63,501 nt of DNA from Pseudanabaena sp. M085S1SP2A07QC (GCA_020404895.1 JADBWK010000005.1:1-63501), one strand, 5' to 3'. Numbered from the stretch's first letter, positions 42,278-53,014 are shown. A program made the numbers and translations. Notes: a model not told the origin generated them from the letters alone.

Positions 42278-43333
42278 ATGACTTGGGAACTCTCTGATCT
42301 ACTGCGTGCGATCGCCACAACTATCGTCATTGGTATTCACGCTTCGCATCACTGGTGGTTTGGAGTGCATGATACAACTACGATCAATTTTGAGATTTTT
42401 ATCGATACGATCATTAACCAAGTTGGGCGCTTTACAGTTCCCATATTTGTGATTTTGTCAGGCTTTGCTTTGGCGAAATCAGAAGAAAAAAGACCTTTTG
42501 ATTTGCAAATATTTTTTCAGCGCCGTCTGTGGCGCATTGTTCCGCCATATATTTTATTTACTGTACTCAATATCATTGGACAGAGTCAGTTTCAAAAAGC
42601 AGACTGGCTAGAGCGTGGGCAACAAATCCTCCAATTACTTTCTACAGGTATGGGTGACTATCATCTTTACTTTTTAGGCATCATTTTCCAATGCTATGTT
42701 TTATATCCAATCCTTAGGAACATCTTATTTACAAAATGGAACTTGTATATTCTGATATCAATTACTTTCGCTTTGTTTGGATTGAGATGGGTATCTGCAA
42801 CTTTTGATTTACTGATAAATATCACAACTTTTTTACCTAATGGAAATCATATAATTTATTGGTTGTCCTATTTTCAATTTGGCATTTGGCTTGCCAAAGA
42901 TAGCGGATGGACTAGTCTGTTGGTAGCGAAATGGAGATCGCATATATGGGGATATTTATTTGCGATCACCGCAATTGTCGAACTGAGCGAATTTTATTGG
43001 ACAGCGATACTCAAGAACTCCGCCGAAGCTGTCGGTCATTATGCTCGACCAACTGTAGTTTTGCTGACATTGACTTTCTTACTATGGTCAATGTCTTGGT
43101 CAAAGAGATTGAGACAGACCTTCAGACTGCCTCAATCTCTTCAGGTTGATTCAATTACAACTTTTGCCAAAGCAAGCTTTACTACTTATCTAGTTCATGT
43201 CTGGGTGCTGCGTGCGATCGCTCCCCTAGAAATAGTTGGAGGAATTCTATATGTTCCATTAGCAACAAGTATTTCTTGGCTAATTGGAATCATCATCTGG
43301 AAACTTTTAAAACGCTTTGCAGTGTCACTTTAA
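42278..43333 (+). CDS. Acyltransferase 3 family membrane protein
   Basis: This is a 351-residue integral membrane protein with about ten helices. Acyltransferase-3 features are the N-terminal LLRAIATTIVIGIHASHHW with the conserved histidine, then FTVPIFVILSGFALAKS and the basic RRLWRIVPPYILF. Such proteins acylate sugars or lipids at the membrane. Substrate unknown. It follows the DUF309 gene by 26 bases and may be in the same transcript. Confidence 0.85.
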   Translation: MTWELSDLLRAIATTIVIGIHASHHWWFGVHDTTTINFEIFIDTIINQVGRFTVPIFVILSGFALAKSEEKRPFDLQIFFQRRLWRIVPPYILFTVLNIIGQSQFQKADWLERGQQILQLLSTGMGDYHLYFLGIIFQCYVLYPILRNILFTKWNLYILISITFALFGLRWVSATFDLLINITTFLPNGNHIIYWLSYFQFGIWLAKDSGWTSLLVAKWRSHIWGYLFAITAIVELSEFYWTAILKNSAEAVGHYARPTVVLLTLTFLLWSMSWSKRLRQTFRLPQSLQVDSITTFAKASFTTYLVHVWVLRAIAPLEIVGGILYVPLATSISWLIGIIIWKLLKRFAVSL

Positions 43334-43765
43334 TTTATCGCTGGATTTTTTACCGTGAAAAGTGATAGTAAAAATTTGCCTTTACTACTAAATTTTCAAC
43401 TTTTTCCTGAAAACTATAGACAAAATATCCCACATAGAGTTATGATTGCTAATCGTGACTAAAAACAGAAACTAAGTGAAATAAACTAATACATTTGTTT
43501 CCTTAAGTCTGAGTCATGCTTTGGTATAGCGACATAAAGAAAGTTAAAAGTCTTTTAAACCTATAACAACCAACCCAAGAGATTGAGTTTCTCACATCTA
43601 GTAGTTTGACTAGATATCTTCTGTAAGTCGTCTCGAAGTCCGTTAAACAGCCTTCAAAACCAATACTTCTTACTAAGATCGAAACCGATCTCTTTTGAGC
43701 CTGTCAAAAATCGGCAGAAATATTCTGCGCGAAAATTTGAAGTCAAGCAAGCGGAGCTAATTTTA
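43334..43765 (+). promoter_or_regulatory. 432-bp leader/promoter region of the ribosomal-protein operon
   Basis: No gene is visible. The stretch must hold the promoter and 5' leader of the rplC operon. Short inverted repeats occur near the gene (GATCGAAACCGATC at 43678 and CTAGTAGTTTGACTAG around 43598), which could form leader structures. I cannot name a promoter with confidence, and an L4-type autoregulatory leader is only a possibility. Confidence 0.4.
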
Positions 43766-44407
43766 ATGACTGTCGGAATTCTCGGCACAAAACTTGGGAT
43801 GACCCAAGTATTCGATTCGGATGGCAACGCTGTTCCTGTAACCGTTGTCCTAGCAGGTCCATGCACAATCACACAAGTCAAGACCGAAACCAAAGAAGGC
43901 TACAAAGCCATTCAAATTGGTTACGGTAAGACCCGCGAGAAGCTTCTTAGCAAGCCAGAACTGGGGCATTTGAAAGTCTCAGGTGCTGAGCCTGTTAAGC
44001 ATCTTCGTGAGTATCGTCTTGACAATGTTAGTGATTTCACTATTGGTCAGACCCTAGATGTAAGTCAGTTCAAGGATGGCGACATCGTTGACGTGATTGG
44101 AACTAGCATCGGCAAAGGTTTTGCTGGTTACCAAAAGCGCCACAACTTCGCTCGCGGTCCAATGGCTCACGGTTCTAAGAACCACAGACAACCTGGCTCG
44201 ACTGGAGCAGGTACAACCCCTGGTCGTGTATACCCAGGTAAGCGCATGGCTGGTCGTCTTGGCGGTAAGCAAATCACCGTGAAGAAGCTAACTATAGTCA
44301 AAGTCGATGCAGCGAACAATGTGTTGCTAATTAAAGGAGCAGTCCCTGGTAAGCCTGGCGCATTGCTTAACGTCATTCCTACCGTAATTATCGGCAAGAC
44401 CAAATAA
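43766..44407 (+). CDS. rplC: Ribosomal protein L3
   Basis: This 213-residue primary 23S rRNA-binding protein initiates 50S assembly. The family start [15 protein letters not shown] and the loop that reaches the peptidyl-transferase centre ([17 protein letters not shown]) are present. It is the first gene of the cluster; as in other cyanobacteria rpsJ does not precede it. Confidence 0.97.
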   Translation: MTVGILGTKLGMTQVFDSDGNAVPVTVVLAGPCTITQVKTETKEGYKAIQIGYGKTREKLLSKPELGHLKVSGAEPVKHLREYRLDNVSDFTIGQTLDVSQFKDGDIVDVIGTSIGKGFAGYQKRHNFARGPMAHGSKNHRQPGSTGAGTTPGRVYPGKRMAGRLGGKQITVKKLTIVKVDAANNVLLIKGAVPGKPGALLNVIPTVIIGKTK

Positions 44408-44448
44408 GGACTAAGTAGTTTGTTCGTGAGATCGAGAGAATATAAGTT

Positions 44449-45123
44449 ATGCCTACAGTAATAGATTGGACAGGGAATGAAGTTGGTGAAGTAAGCCTTG
44501 AGTTGCGTGTTGCCAAAGAAGCAAGTGCAAAAGGTTTAGTTCATCGCGCCCTCGTCAGACAGTTAGCTAATGCCCGTCAAGGCACAGCCAGCAGCAAGAC
44601 TCGCGCTGAAGTCCGTGGTGGTGGTCGTAAGCCTTTTAGACAAAAGGGTACAGGTCGCGCCCGTGCAGGTTCGACCAGATCTCCCTTGACCCGTGGTGGT
44701 GGTGCAATCTTTGGACCTAAGCCTAGAGACTACGAAACCAAGATGAACCGTAAGGAGCGTCGTCTTGCCCTTCGTACCGCATTTATCGGTCGTACCGCAG
44801 ATTTGATTATTGTTGAAGATTTTGCCGTAAACCTTGCTCAGCCTAAGACTAAGGAATTATGTCAAGCCCTTGAGCGTTGGGGGGTCACCGTTGGCAAAAA
44901 GACCCTGATCATCACTGATCGCAAAGAAGAAAACATCGTGTTATCTGCGCGTAACATCCAAAACTTGCAATTGATCGCTGCCGATCAGCTCAATATGTTC
45001 GACATTCTCAATTCTGAAAAGATTGTGGCAACCCGCTCAGCGATCGCCAAGATTCATGAAGTATATGGTGGCGACGCAAAGTTGGTAACTGAGATCGTAA
45101 CCACGGTCGAAGACGCAGAATAA
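44449..45123 (+). CDS. rplD: Ribosomal protein L4
   Basis: This 224-residue protein has the long tunnel-lining loop visible as [20 protein letters not shown]. In gamma-proteobacteria L4 also represses its operon; whether that holds here is unknown. It begins 41 bases after rplC. Confidence 0.97.
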   Translation: MPTVIDWTGNEVGEVSLELRVAKEASAKGLVHRALVRQLANARQGTASSKTRAEVRGGGRKPFRQKGTGRARAGSTRSPLTRGGGAIFGPKPRDYETKMNRKERRLALRTAFIGRTADLIIVEDFAVNLAQPKTKELCQALERWGVTVGKKTLIITDRKEENIVLSARNIQNLQLIAADQLNMFDILNSEKIVATRSAIAKIHEVYGGDAKLVTEIVTTVEDAE

Positions 45124-45151
45124 CGGAATCTAAGTAGAAGAAAGAAACAAC

Positions 45152-45466
45152 ATGGCTAAGATCCCCACCGAATTCGATCCCCGTCGCTTGCCCGACATCA
45201 TTCGTCGCCCTCTGCTCAATGAAAAGGCAACCCGACAACTTGAAAGCAACAAATACACATTTGATGTTTTTCATGATGCTACTAAGCCTGAGATCAAGGC
45301 AGCTATCGAAAGCCTTTTCTCAGTTACGGTCAAAAAAGTGAACACCCATAACCCACCCGCACAAGCGCGTCGTATTGGTAAGTTCGCAGGCAAACGCGCT
45401 CAAATCAAAAGAGCGATCGTCACCCTTGCCGAAGGCAGCAAAATTGATTTGTTCCCCGATGTATAA
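45152..45466 (+). CDS. rplW: Ribosomal protein L23
   Basis: This is a 104-residue tunnel-exit protein that docks trigger factor and SRP. Family motifs are [33 protein letters not shown] and [10 protein letters not shown]. It is 28 bases downstream of rplD. Confidence 0.96.
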   Translation: MAKIPTEFDPRRLPDIIRRPLLNEKATRQLESNKYTFDVFHDATKPEIKAAIESLFSVTVKKVNTHNPPAQARRIGKFAGKRAQIKRAIVTLAEGSKIDLFPDV

Positions 45467-45517
45467 GCACTAGCTTAAAAAAACCAGAGAACTGTTCTTT
45501 AACAAAACCAGACAATT

Positions 45518-46384
45518 ATGGGCGTTCGTGCATATAAACCGTATACCGCAAGTACCAGACAAACTGTTGTCTCGGACTTCTCGGAAATCACCAAATCAGA
45601 ACCCGAAAAGTCTTTAACCAGCCACGTCCATCGTAAAAGAGGACGTAATAATCGTGGTGTCATCACTAGCCGCAGACGTGGCGGTGGTCACAAGAGACTC
45701 TATCGGATTATTGATTTCAAACGCAATAAACGCGACATTATCGCCGAAGTAATTGCGATCGAGTACGATCCCAACCGCACTTCTCGTATTGCACTGTTGC
45801 AATACGAAGACGGCGAAAAGAGATACATCCTTGCTCCCAAAGGAATCGCTGTTGGCAACAAGATTCAAGCAGGTACAAACAATGTACCTTTTGAAATCGG
45901 TAACGCAATGCCATTGGTAAATATCCCTCTTGGTACGATTGTTCACAATGTCGAACTCGTCCCTGGTAAAGGTGGGCAAATTGTGAGATCAGCTGGTGCT
46001 GGTGCTCAAATTGCAGCCAAGGAAGGTGATTTCGTCACCCTCAAGCTTCCTTCTAGTGAAGTTCGTTTGATTCGCAAAGATTGTTTCGCCACCATCGGAC
46101 AAGTTGGCAACCTCGATCACAGCAATACCAGTCTTGGTAAAGCAGGTCGCAGCCGTTGGTTGAACCGTCGTCCTAAAGTCCGTGGTATGGTCATGAACCC
46201 CGTCGATCACCCCCATGGTGGTGGTGAAGGTTGCGCCCCCATTGGTCGCAGTGGTCCTGTTACCCCTTGGGGTAAACCAACCTTGGGTTACAAGACTCGC
46301 AAGAAGGGTAAACTCAGTGATGCCCTTATTGTTCGTCGCCGTCGCAAGTCCTCGAAGCGCGGTAAGGGCGGACGTAACGCCTAA
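45518..46384 (+). CDS. rplB: Ribosomal protein L2
   Basis: This 288-residue protein is needed for subunit joining and peptidyl transfer. It shows [17 protein letters not shown] and the conserved C-terminal [12 protein letters not shown] containing the histidine near the active site. Length is slightly above bacterial average, usual for cyanobacteria. Confidence 0.97.
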   Translation: MGVRAYKPYTASTRQTVVSDFSEITKSEPEKSLTSHVHRKRGRNNRGVITSRRRGGGHKRLYRIIDFKRNKRDIIAEVIAIEYDPNRTSRIALLQYEDGEKRYILAPKGIAVGNKIQAGTNNVPFEIGNAMPLVNIPLGTIVHNVELVPGKGGQIVRSAGAGAQIAAKEGDFVTLKLPSSEVRLIRKDCFATIGQVGNLDHSNTSLGKAGRSRWLNRRPKVRGMVMNPVDHPHGGGEGCAPIGRSGPVTPWGKPTLGYKTRKKGKLSDALIVRRRRKSSKRGKGGRNA

Positions 46385-46448
46385 TTTTTTGCTAAGCGAC
46401 TGCCAATCAGTCGCCTAGCGCGAAGATTTATTTAGAGAATAAAAAATT

Positions 46449-46727
46449 ATGACGCGATCGCTAAAAAAAGGTCCCTTTGTTGCCGATCACCTATTGACCA
46501 AAATTGAAAAGCTCAACGCCAAAGGCGAAAAGCAAGTTATCAAAACATGGTCACGCGCTTCCACCATTCTTCCTCAAATGATCGGGCATACCATTGCTTG
46601 TCACAACGGAAAACAGCACGTTCCTGTATATGTCACGGAGCAAATGGTAGGACACAAACTCGGTGAGTTTGCCCCTACCCGCACCTTTCGTGGTCATGCC
46701 AAGAGCGACAAAAAGGCAAAGAGATAG
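46449..46727 (+). CDS. rpsS: Ribosomal protein S19
   Basis: This 92-residue protein of the 30S head has [13 protein letters not shown] and [15 protein letters not shown], the family signature. It begins with an ATG 64 bases after rplB. Confidence 0.97.
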   Translation: MTRSLKKGPFVADHLLTKIEKLNAKGEKQVIKTWSRASTILPQMIGHTIACHNGKQHVPVYVTEQMVGHKLGEFAPTRTFRGHAKSDKKAKR

Positions 46728-46745
46728 GTAGACAGGTAAATAAAA

Positions 46746-47102
46746 ATGATCCTTGCCCAAAACGAAATCCCTGCCGTAGCCAAATATATTCGCATGTCAC
46801 CTCACAAGGTGCGTCGAGTACTCGACCAAATCCGTGGTCGTAGCTACCGCGAAGCATTGATGATTCTTGAGTTCATGCCTTATCGTTCCTGCGAACCAAT
46901 CACGAAAGTGTTGCGTTCCGCTGTAGCTAATGCTGAGCACAATTCAGGACTCGATCCTGCATCTCTATTTGTTAACCAAGCCTACGCTGACATGGGACCT
47001 AGCCTCAAACGCTTCCGTCCTCGCGCCCAAGGTCGCGCTTATCAAATCCGTAAGCCGACTTGCCACATTACGATTACCGTCAAACCATCGGAGGAAGAAT
47101 AG
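46746..47102 (+). CDS. rplV: Ribosomal protein L22
   Basis: This 118-residue protein lines the exit tunnel with its beta-hairpin. It shows [16 protein letters not shown] and the hairpin end [17 protein letters not shown]. The rpsC start follows two bases after the stop. Confidence 0.97.
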   Translation: MILAQNEIPAVAKYIRMSPHKVRRVLDQIRGRSYREALMILEFMPYRSCEPITKVLRSAVANAEHNSGLDPASLFVNQAYADMGPSLKRFRPRAQGRAYQIRKPTCHITITVKPSEEE

Positions 47103-47104
47103 GT

Positions 47105-47851
47105 ATGGGTCAGAAGATTCACCCAACAGGGTTACGCCTCGGCATCACCAAGTCTCATCTTTCCCGTTGGTATGCTGATGTCAATCGCTACGGCATTCTT
47201 GCTGAAGAAGATAGCAAAATTCGTAAGTTTATCGAAAAAACTTTGAGTAATGCTGGTATCGCTGAAATCTTGATTGATCGCAAAGCTGATCAAGTAGATC
47301 TCGAAATCCGCACTGCTCGTCCAGGAGTTGTTGTTGGTCGTGGTGGCGCTGGTATCGAGCAATTGCGCGTCGGACTAGTTAAGTATCTCGAACAAGACGG
47401 TTCCCTGAAAAAGACAGGTACTAGCCAAGTTCGGATTAACGTCACCGAAGTAACCAGGGTTGATGCGGAAGCGCCTCTCATCGCTGAATACATTGCTCAG
47501 CAAATCGAACGTCGTGTTTCCTTCCGTCGTGTCGTTCGTCAAGCTATTCAAAGAGCACAACGCGCAGGCATCGAAGGGATCAAGGTGCAAATCAGTGGTC
47601 GTCTTAACGGAGCTGAAATCGCCAGAACTGAGTGGGTGCGTGAAGGTCGTGTTCCTCTGCATACATTGCGTGCTGATATCGACTATAGCTACAAGACTTC
47701 CAGAACTATTTATGGTGTTATTGGCATCAAGGTCTGGATCTTTAAAGGCGAAATCATTCAAGGCGAAGAGGCTCCTGCTCCTGCCGCTCAACCCCGTCGT
47801 CGCCAGCAACGTCGTCCCCAATTTGAGGATCGTTCTAGCGCTGAAGGATAA
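47105..47851 (+). CDS. rpsC: Ribosomal protein S3
   Basis: This protein has 248 residues from the ATG at 47105, which begins the family start [14 protein letters not shown]; upstream in-frame codons belong to rplV in another frame. It has a KH domain ([15 protein letters not shown]) and C-terminal S3 part ([20 protein letters not shown]), ending in a basic, glutamine-rich tail. Confidence 0.97.
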   Translation: MGQKIHPTGLRLGITKSHLSRWYADVNRYGILAEEDSKIRKFIEKTLSNAGIAEILIDRKADQVDLEIRTARPGVVVGRGGAGIEQLRVGLVKYLEQDGSLKKTGTSQVRINVTEVTRVDAEAPLIAEYIAQQIERRVSFRRVVRQAIQRAQRAGIEGIKVQISGRLNGAEIARTEWVREGRVPLHTLRADIDYSYKTSRTIYGVIGIKVWIFKGEIIQGEEAPAPAAQPRRRQQRRPQFEDRSSAEG

Positions 47852-47877
47852 ACTTCTGTCATCTAGAGTTTTGAACC

Positions 47878-48291
47878 ATGTTAAGTCCTAAACGTACAAA
47901 ATTTCGTAAGCAGCAACGCGGTCGGATGGCTGGTCCTGCTACCAGAGGAACTGAAATCAACTTTGGTGATTACGCCATGCAGGCTCTAGAGCCTTCTTGG
48001 ATTACCGCTCGTCAAATTGAAGCTTCCCGACGTGCCATGAACCGCTATATCCGTCGTGGCGGCAAGATTTGGATTCGTATTTTCCCAGACAAACCCGTAA
48101 CCATGCGTCCAGCTGAAACCCGTATGGGTTCTGGTAAAGGGGCTCCTGAGTTTTGGGTGTCAGTGGTTAAGCCAGGTCGCATCATGTTTGAAGTAGCTGG
48201 TGTAAGTGAAGAAACCGCAAGAGAGGCAATTCGCTTGGCGGCTGCCAAGATGCCAATCAAAACCAGATTTGTTATCCGCGAGAAGGAGTAA
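47878..48291 (+). CDS. rplP: Ribosomal protein L16
   Basis: This 137-residue protein sits near the A-site tRNA. Motifs are [15 protein letters not shown] and [20 protein letters not shown]. Spacing to rpmC is four bases. Confidence 0.97.
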   Translation: MLSPKRTKFRKQQRGRMAGPATRGTEINFGDYAMQALEPSWITARQIEASRRAMNRYIRRGGKIWIRIFPDKPVTMRPAETRMGSGKGAPEFWVSVVKPGRIMFEVAGVSEETAREAIRLAAAKMPIKTRFVIREKE

Positions 48292-48295
48292 GAAT

Positions 48296-48499
48296 ATGGC
48301 ACTCCCAAAAGTCCAAGAAACTAGAGAGCTATCTGATGATGAGTTGCAAGCTCAGATCTTGACCGTCAAGAAAGAGCTATTTGATCTGCGTTTCAAGCAG
48401 GCCACTAGACAACCCGTCCAGCCACATCAGTTCCAACATGCTAAGCATCGTTTGTCTCAACTGATGACCGTCGAGCGCGAACGTCAGTCCAGAGCTTAA
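48296..48499 (+). CDS. rpmC: Ribosomal protein L29
   Basis: This 67-residue protein starts at the ATG at 48296 ([16 protein letters not shown]), preceded by AAGGAG at 48284. It contains the typical two-helix [12 protein letters not shown]. An upstream in-frame ATG lies inside rplP and is rejected. Confidence 0.96.
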   Translation: MALPKVQETRELSDDELQAQILTVKKELFDLRFKQATRQPVQPHQFQHAKHRLSQLMTVERERQSRA

Positions 48500-48532
48500 G
48501 AAAGCTATTTACAAAACATAGGAATTTTAGCA

Positions 48533-48784
48533 ATGGCAGTTAAAGAAAAAGTTGGCGTTGTCGTCAGCGACAAAATGCAGAAAACGGTGGTTGTAGCGGT
48601 TGAAAACCGTACATCTCACCCCAAATATGGAAAAATCGTGGTCAAAACGACTAAGTTTAAAGCCCACGATGAAGAAGATAAAACCCGTGAAGGCGATCGC
48701 GTCAAAATTCGGGAAACCCGTCCCCTTAGCCGTACAAAGCGATGGGAAGTTGTAGAGATTCTCTCATCTAGCTCGGAAGCATAA
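48533..48784 (+). CDS. rpsQ: Ribosomal protein S17
   Basis: This 83-residue OB-fold protein of the 30S body has [13 protein letters not shown] and [14 protein letters not shown], the family core, and [15 protein letters not shown] at the end. Confidence 0.97.
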   Translation: MAVKEKVGVVVSDKMQKTVVVAVENRTSHPKYGKIVVKTTKFKAHDEEDKTREGDRVKIRETRPLSRTKRWEVVEILSSSSEA

Positions 48785-48787
48785 GTC

Positions 48788-49156
48788 ATGATTCAACAAG
48801 AGTCTTATCTAAACGTTGCGGATAATAGCGGAGCTAAGAAGCTGCTATGTATTCGCGTCCTAGCTGGTGGTAATCGCGCCTTTGGCGGAGTTGGTGATGT
48901 CATCATTGCTACTGTTAAAGACGCTGCGCCCAATATGCCAGTCAAAAAATCTGATGTTGTCCGCGCCGTGATTGTTCGTACCAAAGCATCCATCAACCGT
49001 GAAAGCGGCATGAGAATTCGCTTTGACGACAATGCCGCTGTAATCATTAACCAAGACGGCAACCCCAAAGGAACCCGCGTATTTGGTCCAGTTGCGCGTG
49101 AGTTGCGGGATAAAAATTTCACTAAAATTATCTCCCTAGCGCCAGAGGTACTGTAA
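48788..49156 (+). CDS. rplN: Ribosomal protein L14
   Basis: This 122-residue subunit-interface protein has the family start [15 protein letters not shown] and end [15 protein letters not shown]. Its stop TAA shares its last base with the rplX start ATG. Confidence 0.97.
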   Translation: MIQQESYLNVADNSGAKKLLCIRVLAGGNRAFGGVGDVIIATVKDAAPNMPVKKSDVVRAVIVRTKASINRESGMRIRFDDNAAVIINQDGNPKGTRVFGPVARELRDKNFTKIISLAPEVL

Positions 49157-49539
49157 TGTCATTCAAGTCAAAACCTGCCTATCGCGGCAACCGCAAGTCT
49201 TTTAAGATTCACGTCAAGAAAGATGATGTAGTTCAAGTAATTTCAGGAAGCTCAAAGGGAACCGTGGCGAAGGTGCTACAGGTTTTCCCTAAAGACAGCA
49301 CCATCATCGTTGAAGGTGTGAATGTTAAGACTAAGCATGTCAAGCCTCAAGCTGATGGCGAGTCTGGACAAATTATTACCCGCGAGTTTCCGATTCACAG
49401 TTCTAAAGTGCTGTTGTATTCCGAAAAGGAAAAGACTGCCAGCCGTTCTTGCTTCACCTTTACCGATGATGGCAAGAAAGTAAGAATGTTGAAAAAGACT
49501 GGCGAAATCGTCGATTCCGTCCAGACTGCAAAGAAATAA
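49156..49539 (+). CDS. rplX: Ribosomal protein L24
   Basis: This 127-residue assembly-initiator protein has a KOW motif in [18 protein letters not shown] and [18 protein letters not shown]. It overlaps rplN by one base (TAATG), so it is translationally coupled. Confidence 0.96.
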   Translation: MSFKSKPAYRGNRKSFKIHVKKDDVVQVISGSSKGTVAKVLQVFPKDSTIIVEGVNVKTKHVKPQADGESGQIITREFPIHSSKVLLYSEKEKTASRSCFTFTDDGKKVRMLKKTGEIVDSVQTAKK

Positions 49540-49587
49540 TTCTATACAACCTGACCAAGCCCAGGAAAACTCATCGAGGAAGATAAA

Positions 49588-50133
49588 ATGCTAACAAGAT
49601 TTACCGAAGTCTATAAAAATCAGGCTGTTCCCAAGTTAATGGAGCAGTTTAAGTACACCAACATCCATCAAGTTCCTACATTTGAAAAAGTAGTGATCAA
49701 CCGTGGTCTCGGTGAAGCTGCTCAGAATGCTAAGTCCCTAGAAGCTTCTTTGATCGAAATTGCGACGATCGCTGGTCAAAAGCCCGTAGTAACTAGAGCC
49801 AAGAAAGCTATCGCTGGTTTCAAATTGCGTCAAGGAATGCCCGTCGGCATGATGGTCACACTCCGCCGCGATAAGATGAACAACTTTTTGGATCGTCTGA
49901 TCAACTTCTCTTTGCCTCGCATCCGTGATTTTCGCGGTGTTAGCCCCAAGAGCTTTGATGGACGTGGTAACTATACCCTCGGTGTTCGCGAGCAACTTAT
50001 CTTCCCCGAAATCAGCTACGACAGTATTGAGCAAATTCGGGGGCTTGATATTTCCATCATTACCACTGCCAACACGGACGAAGAAGGACGTGCGCTCCTG
50101 AAAGCAGTTGGTATGCCCTTTAGAGAATCATAA
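49588..50133 (+). CDS. rplE: Ribosomal protein L5
   Basis: This 181-residue 5S rRNA-binding protein has [18 protein letters not shown] and [19 protein letters not shown]. The rpsN gene that follows L5 in many bacteria is absent here, as is common in cyanobacteria. Confidence 0.97.
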   Translation: MLTRFTEVYKNQAVPKLMEQFKYTNIHQVPTFEKVVINRGLGEAAQNAKSLEASLIEIATIAGQKPVVTRAKKAIAGFKLRQGMPVGMMVTLRRDKMNNFLDRLINFSLPRIRDFRGVSPKSFDGRGNYTLGVREQLIFPEISYDSIEQIRGLDISIITTANTDEEGRALLKAVGMPFRES

Positions 50134-50156
50134 GTAGATCGAATTAGGAGATAAGG

Positions 50157-50558
50157 ATGGCTACCAACGACACCATCTCGGACATGCTTACCCGCATTCG
50201 CAATGCAACACTTGCAAAGCACCAGACAACTTCTATCCCTGCCACAAGGATGACGTTGAGCATTGCCCGAGTGATGAAACAAGAAGGTTTTATCGCAGAT
50301 TTTGAAGAAACAGGCGAAAACATCGACCGCGCCTTGGTCGTCGCTCTCAAGTATGAAGGCAAGAACCGTCAATCGATTATTAAGCGCCTCAAGCGCGTCA
50401 GCAAACCTGGTTTACGGGTTTACTCAAACTCCAAAGAATTACCCCGTGTATTAGGTGGGATCGGCATTGCGATCATCTCCACCTCTAAAGGGATCATGAC
50501 CGATCGCGAAGCCCGTAAACAGGGAGTCGGCGGTGAAGTCCTTTGCTATATCTGGTAA
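50157..50558 (+). CDS. rpsH: Ribosomal protein S8
   Basis: This 133-residue central-domain assembly protein has [17 protein letters not shown] and [19 protein letters not shown], the family signature. AGGAG precedes the ATG by about seven bases. Confidence 0.97.
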   Translation: MATNDTISDMLTRIRNATLAKHQTTSIPATRMTLSIARVMKQEGFIADFEETGENIDRALVVALKYEGKNRQSIIKRLKRVSKPGLRVYSNSKELPRVLGGIGIAIISTSKGIMTDREARKQGVGGEVLCYIW

Positions 50559-50644
50559 TTCAGATCTTTTAGATTATTTAATCTAGATCTGTTAACTCAG
50601 GCTGTTAACTCAGCAAATCACATCACAAGCAACGGAAAACAGAC

Positions 50645-51208
50645 ATGTCTCGTATTGGAAAACGTCCCATTCCTCTTCCCCCTAAAGTTGCGGTCTCCAT
50701 CGTAGGGCAAGAGGTTACTGTCAAAGGTCCTAAAGGCGAACTAAAGCGTGTGTTGCCAAACACTGTAGAAGTTCTGCAAGAAGAAAGCAACTTGATTGTC
50801 AACCGAGCTAATGAATCTCGACCTGCAAAGCAACAGCACGGTCTTTTCCGCACCCTCGTTGCCAACATGGTCGAAGGTGTGTCTACTGGCTTTCAGCGCA
50901 AGTTGGAAATTCAAGGTGTTGGTTATCGCGCCAACCTGAGCGGCAGCAATATTGTTCTTACTGTTGGCTATAGCCATACAGTTGACATCATTCCTCCCGA
51001 AGGAGTTTCTCTCGGCGTTGAAGATGCTACAGGCAAAAAAGTCCCTCAAGGAACATTTATTGTTGTCGAAGGAATTGACAAGGAAATCGTCGGTAACTTA
51101 GCAGCAAAAATTCGCGCTGTACGTCCACCTGAAGTTTACAAAGGTAAGGGCATCCGTTACCTCGGCGAATTCGTCAGACGTAAGGCTGGTAAGACTGGTA
51201 AGAAGTAA
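50645..51208 (+). CDS. rplF: Ribosomal protein L6
   Basis: This 187-residue protein lies near the factor-binding site. It has MSRIGKRPIPLPPKV and KGKGIRYLGEFVRRK at the C-terminus. Confidence 0.97.
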   Translation: MSRIGKRPIPLPPKVAVSIVGQEVTVKGPKGELKRVLPNTVEVLQEESNLIVNRANESRPAKQQHGLFRTLVANMVEGVSTGFQRKLEIQGVGYRANLSGSNIVLTVGYSHTVDIIPPEGVSLGVEDATGKKVPQGTFIVVEGIDKEIVGNLAAKIRAVRPPEVYKGKGIRYLGEFVRRKAGKTGKK

Positions 51209-51274
51209 GGACAAGAATTTTCTGGCTTCTTTATTTAATCTTCTTAATTTTCGTAATCTTCATATATAAAAAAC

Positions 51275-51640
51275 ATGAGTGCTAATAGTCGTAGACAAGC
51301 AACCATAAGCCGCCATAAGCGAATTCGTAAAGGTATGTCAGGCACACCTGAACGTCCTCGCTTGTCAATTTATCGCTCTAACAATCACATCGTGGCGCAA
51401 GTGATTGATGATGTAGCACAGCATACGCTTGTTGCTGCATCGACCCTCGAATCCGATGTCCGTGAAGGTCTCAGCACTACTGCTAATTCTGAAGCTTCGG
51501 CTAAGGTTGGGGCTTTGATTGCTGAAAGAGCGATCGCGCAGGGAATAACCAAAGTTGTGTTCGACCGTGGTGGAAACCTCTATCATGGAAGGGTCCAAGC
51601 TCTCGCTGAAGCTGCCCGCGAAGCAGGTCTAGATTTCTAA
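51275..51640 (+). CDS. rplR: Ribosomal protein L18
   Basis: This 121-residue 5S rRNA-binding protein has [20 protein letters not shown] and [20 protein letters not shown], the family core. Confidence 0.97.
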   Translation: MSANSRRQATISRHKRIRKGMSGTPERPRLSIYRSNNHIVAQVIDDVAQHTLVAASTLESDVREGLSTTANSEASAKVGALIAERAIAQGITKVVFDRGGNLYHGRVQALAEAAREAGLDF

Positions 51641-51683
51641 CGCATCGAATCATCCAGCAGTGAATCAGTAGATAGAAACAAAT

Positions 51684-52301
51684 ATGGCTAAGAATAGAGA
51701 ATCAAGATCAGGTGCTGGTCGCGACAGTGGCAGCGGCGACAGTGGCGACAGCAACCGCGATGAAAAACGCAAAGGCAAGCGCGATAGTAAGAAAAGCGAT
51801 CGCGCTCGTACTGAAAAAGAATCTGAATGGCAAGAACGTGTCGTCCAAATCCGCCGCGTAACCAAGGTTGTCAAAGGTGGTAAAAAGCTCAGCTTCCGTG
51901 CGATCGTGGTCGTCGGCAATGAGAAAGGACAGGTCGGTGTTGGCGTTGGCAAAGCAGCCGATGTAATTAACGCTGTAAAGAAAGGAGTCGCTGATGCTAG
52001 AAAGCACGCGATCGACGTACCTTTGACCAAGAGTAACTCCATTCCACATCCTACCAATGGGATCGGCGGTGGCGCTAAAGTGATGATCCGTCCTGCATCT
52101 CCAGGTACTGGGGTAATTGCTGGTGGCGCTGTCAGAACCGTACTAGAACTAGCAGGAGTCAAAAATATTTTGGCAAAGCAACTTGGTTCTAGTAGTCCTC
52201 TAAACAATGCTCGTGCGGCAATTAATGCCCTTGCAACCTTACGTACTTTTGGTGAAGTTGCCAGAGCTCGTGGTATTACGCTGGAACAGCTATTTAATTA
52301 A
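51684..52301 (+). CDS. rpsE: Ribosomal protein S5 with extended basic/acidic N-terminus
   Basis: This is a 205-residue decoding-centre protein. The conserved part starts near residue 48 ([20 protein letters not shown]) and includes [17 protein letters not shown]. The first 45 or so residues are a low-complexity run of Gly/Ser/Asp then Lys/Arg/Asp, longer than in most S5 proteins, and are probably disordered. It is followed by a palindrome before rplO. Confidence 0.96.
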   Translation: MAKNRESRSGAGRDSGSGDSGDSNRDEKRKGKRDSKKSDRARTEKESEWQERVVQIRRVTKVVKGGKKLSFRAIVVVGNEKGQVGVGVGKAADVINAVKKGVADARKHAIDVPLTKSNSIPHPTNGIGGGAKVMIRPASPGTGVIAGGAVRTVLELAGVKNILAKQLGSSSPLNNARAAINALATLRTFGEVARARGITLEQLFN

Positions 52302-52302
52302 T

Positions 52303-52331
52303 ACAATAACGGCGCGTAGCGCCGTTATTGT
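52303..52331. repeat. Perfect palindrome, 13-bp arms, GTA loop, inside the ribosomal operon
   Basis: ACAATAACGGCGC (52303-52315) pairs with GCGCCGTTATTGT (52319-52331). It sits in the 51-base gap between rpsE and rplO, in the middle of a transcript that must be read through. Confidence 0.85.
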
Positions 52332-52352
52332 CAAAAGTAGAAAGGAAAAACT

Positions 52353-52796
52353 ATGAGAATTGACGATCTTCAGCCTCAAGAAGGCTCTCAGCATCGCAAG
52401 CGTCGTCTAGGACGTGGTATTGCCGCAGGGCAAGGTGCTAGCGGTGGTTTCGGTATGCGTGGTCAAAAATCTCGTTCAGGTCGTCCCACCAGACCTGGTT
52501 TTGAAGGTGGTCAAATTCCCCTTTACAGACGAGTACCCAAACTTAAGCATTTTACAATTGTCAATCCTAAGCGTTTCACAATTGTTAATCTCGACCAATT
52601 AAGCGGATTACCTAAGGGTACTGTAGTAACTCTTGATTCTTTAATGGAAGCAGGAATTATTACTCAAAATGATGGTGTATTGCGTGTATTAGGAAGAGGC
52701 GACGTAACTGTAGCACTTACAGTACGCGCTCATTCGTTTACAGAATCTGCTAAGAGCAAAATCGAAGCTGCTGGCGGCACTGTAGAAGTTGCCTAG
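52353..52796 (+). CDS. rplO: Ribosomal protein L15
   Basis: This 147-residue late-assembly protein has the glycine-rich N-terminus ([18 protein letters not shown]) and [19 protein letters not shown]30 (rpmD), which lies between S5 and L15 in many bacteria, is absent, as is normal in cyanobacteria. Confidence 0.97.
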   Translation: MRIDDLQPQEGSQHRKRRLGRGIAAGQGASGGFGMRGQKSRSGRPTRPGFEGGQIPLYRRVPKLKHFTIVNPKRFTIVNLDQLSGLPKGTVVTLDSLMEAGIITQNDGVLRVLGRGDVTVALTVRAHSFTESAKSKIEAAGGTVEVA

Positions 52797-52800
52797 TTAT

Positions 52801-52849
52801 AAAGAGAATATGTGGCGGAGCGCTTAGCGTTTCGCCACATATTCTCTTT
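52801..52849. repeat. Near-perfect palindrome, 23-bp arms, TTA loop
   Basis: AAAGAGAATATGTGGCG-AGCGC and GCG-CGCCACATATTCTCTTT pair with two mismatches around TTA. It begins four bases after the rplO stop. Confidence 0.8.
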
Positions 52850-52875
52850 TGTTGTTTTAGAATAGCCTCGCATTA

Positions 52876-52976
52876 TACCAAAACACAAAACGGCGTAGCC
52901 ATTTTGTGTTTTTAAAACCCTTATAGGGTTTGGGTTTTAATTCACAAAAGTGTTGCAACACTTTTGTGAATTGGTA
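52876..52976. mobile_element. 101-bp miniature inverted-repeat element, family TACCA (copy C), inside the ribosomal operon
   Basis: TACCAAAACACAAAACGG to GTGAATTGGTA, exactly 101 bp like copies A and B. Both internal hairpins are well paired (CACAAAAGTGTTG/CAACACTTTTGTG), so this copy looks the best preserved. It lies between rplO and secY. Confidence 0.88.
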
Positions 52977-53014
52977 TTACGCTTTTCTCTAAGCAACTAC
53001 AATATTTAAATATC

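Noticed and set aside
45614-52207. Many antisense open frames across the ribosomal operon
   Set aside because: All lie opposite well-identified ribosomal genes with strong codon bias that suppresses stops on the other strand.
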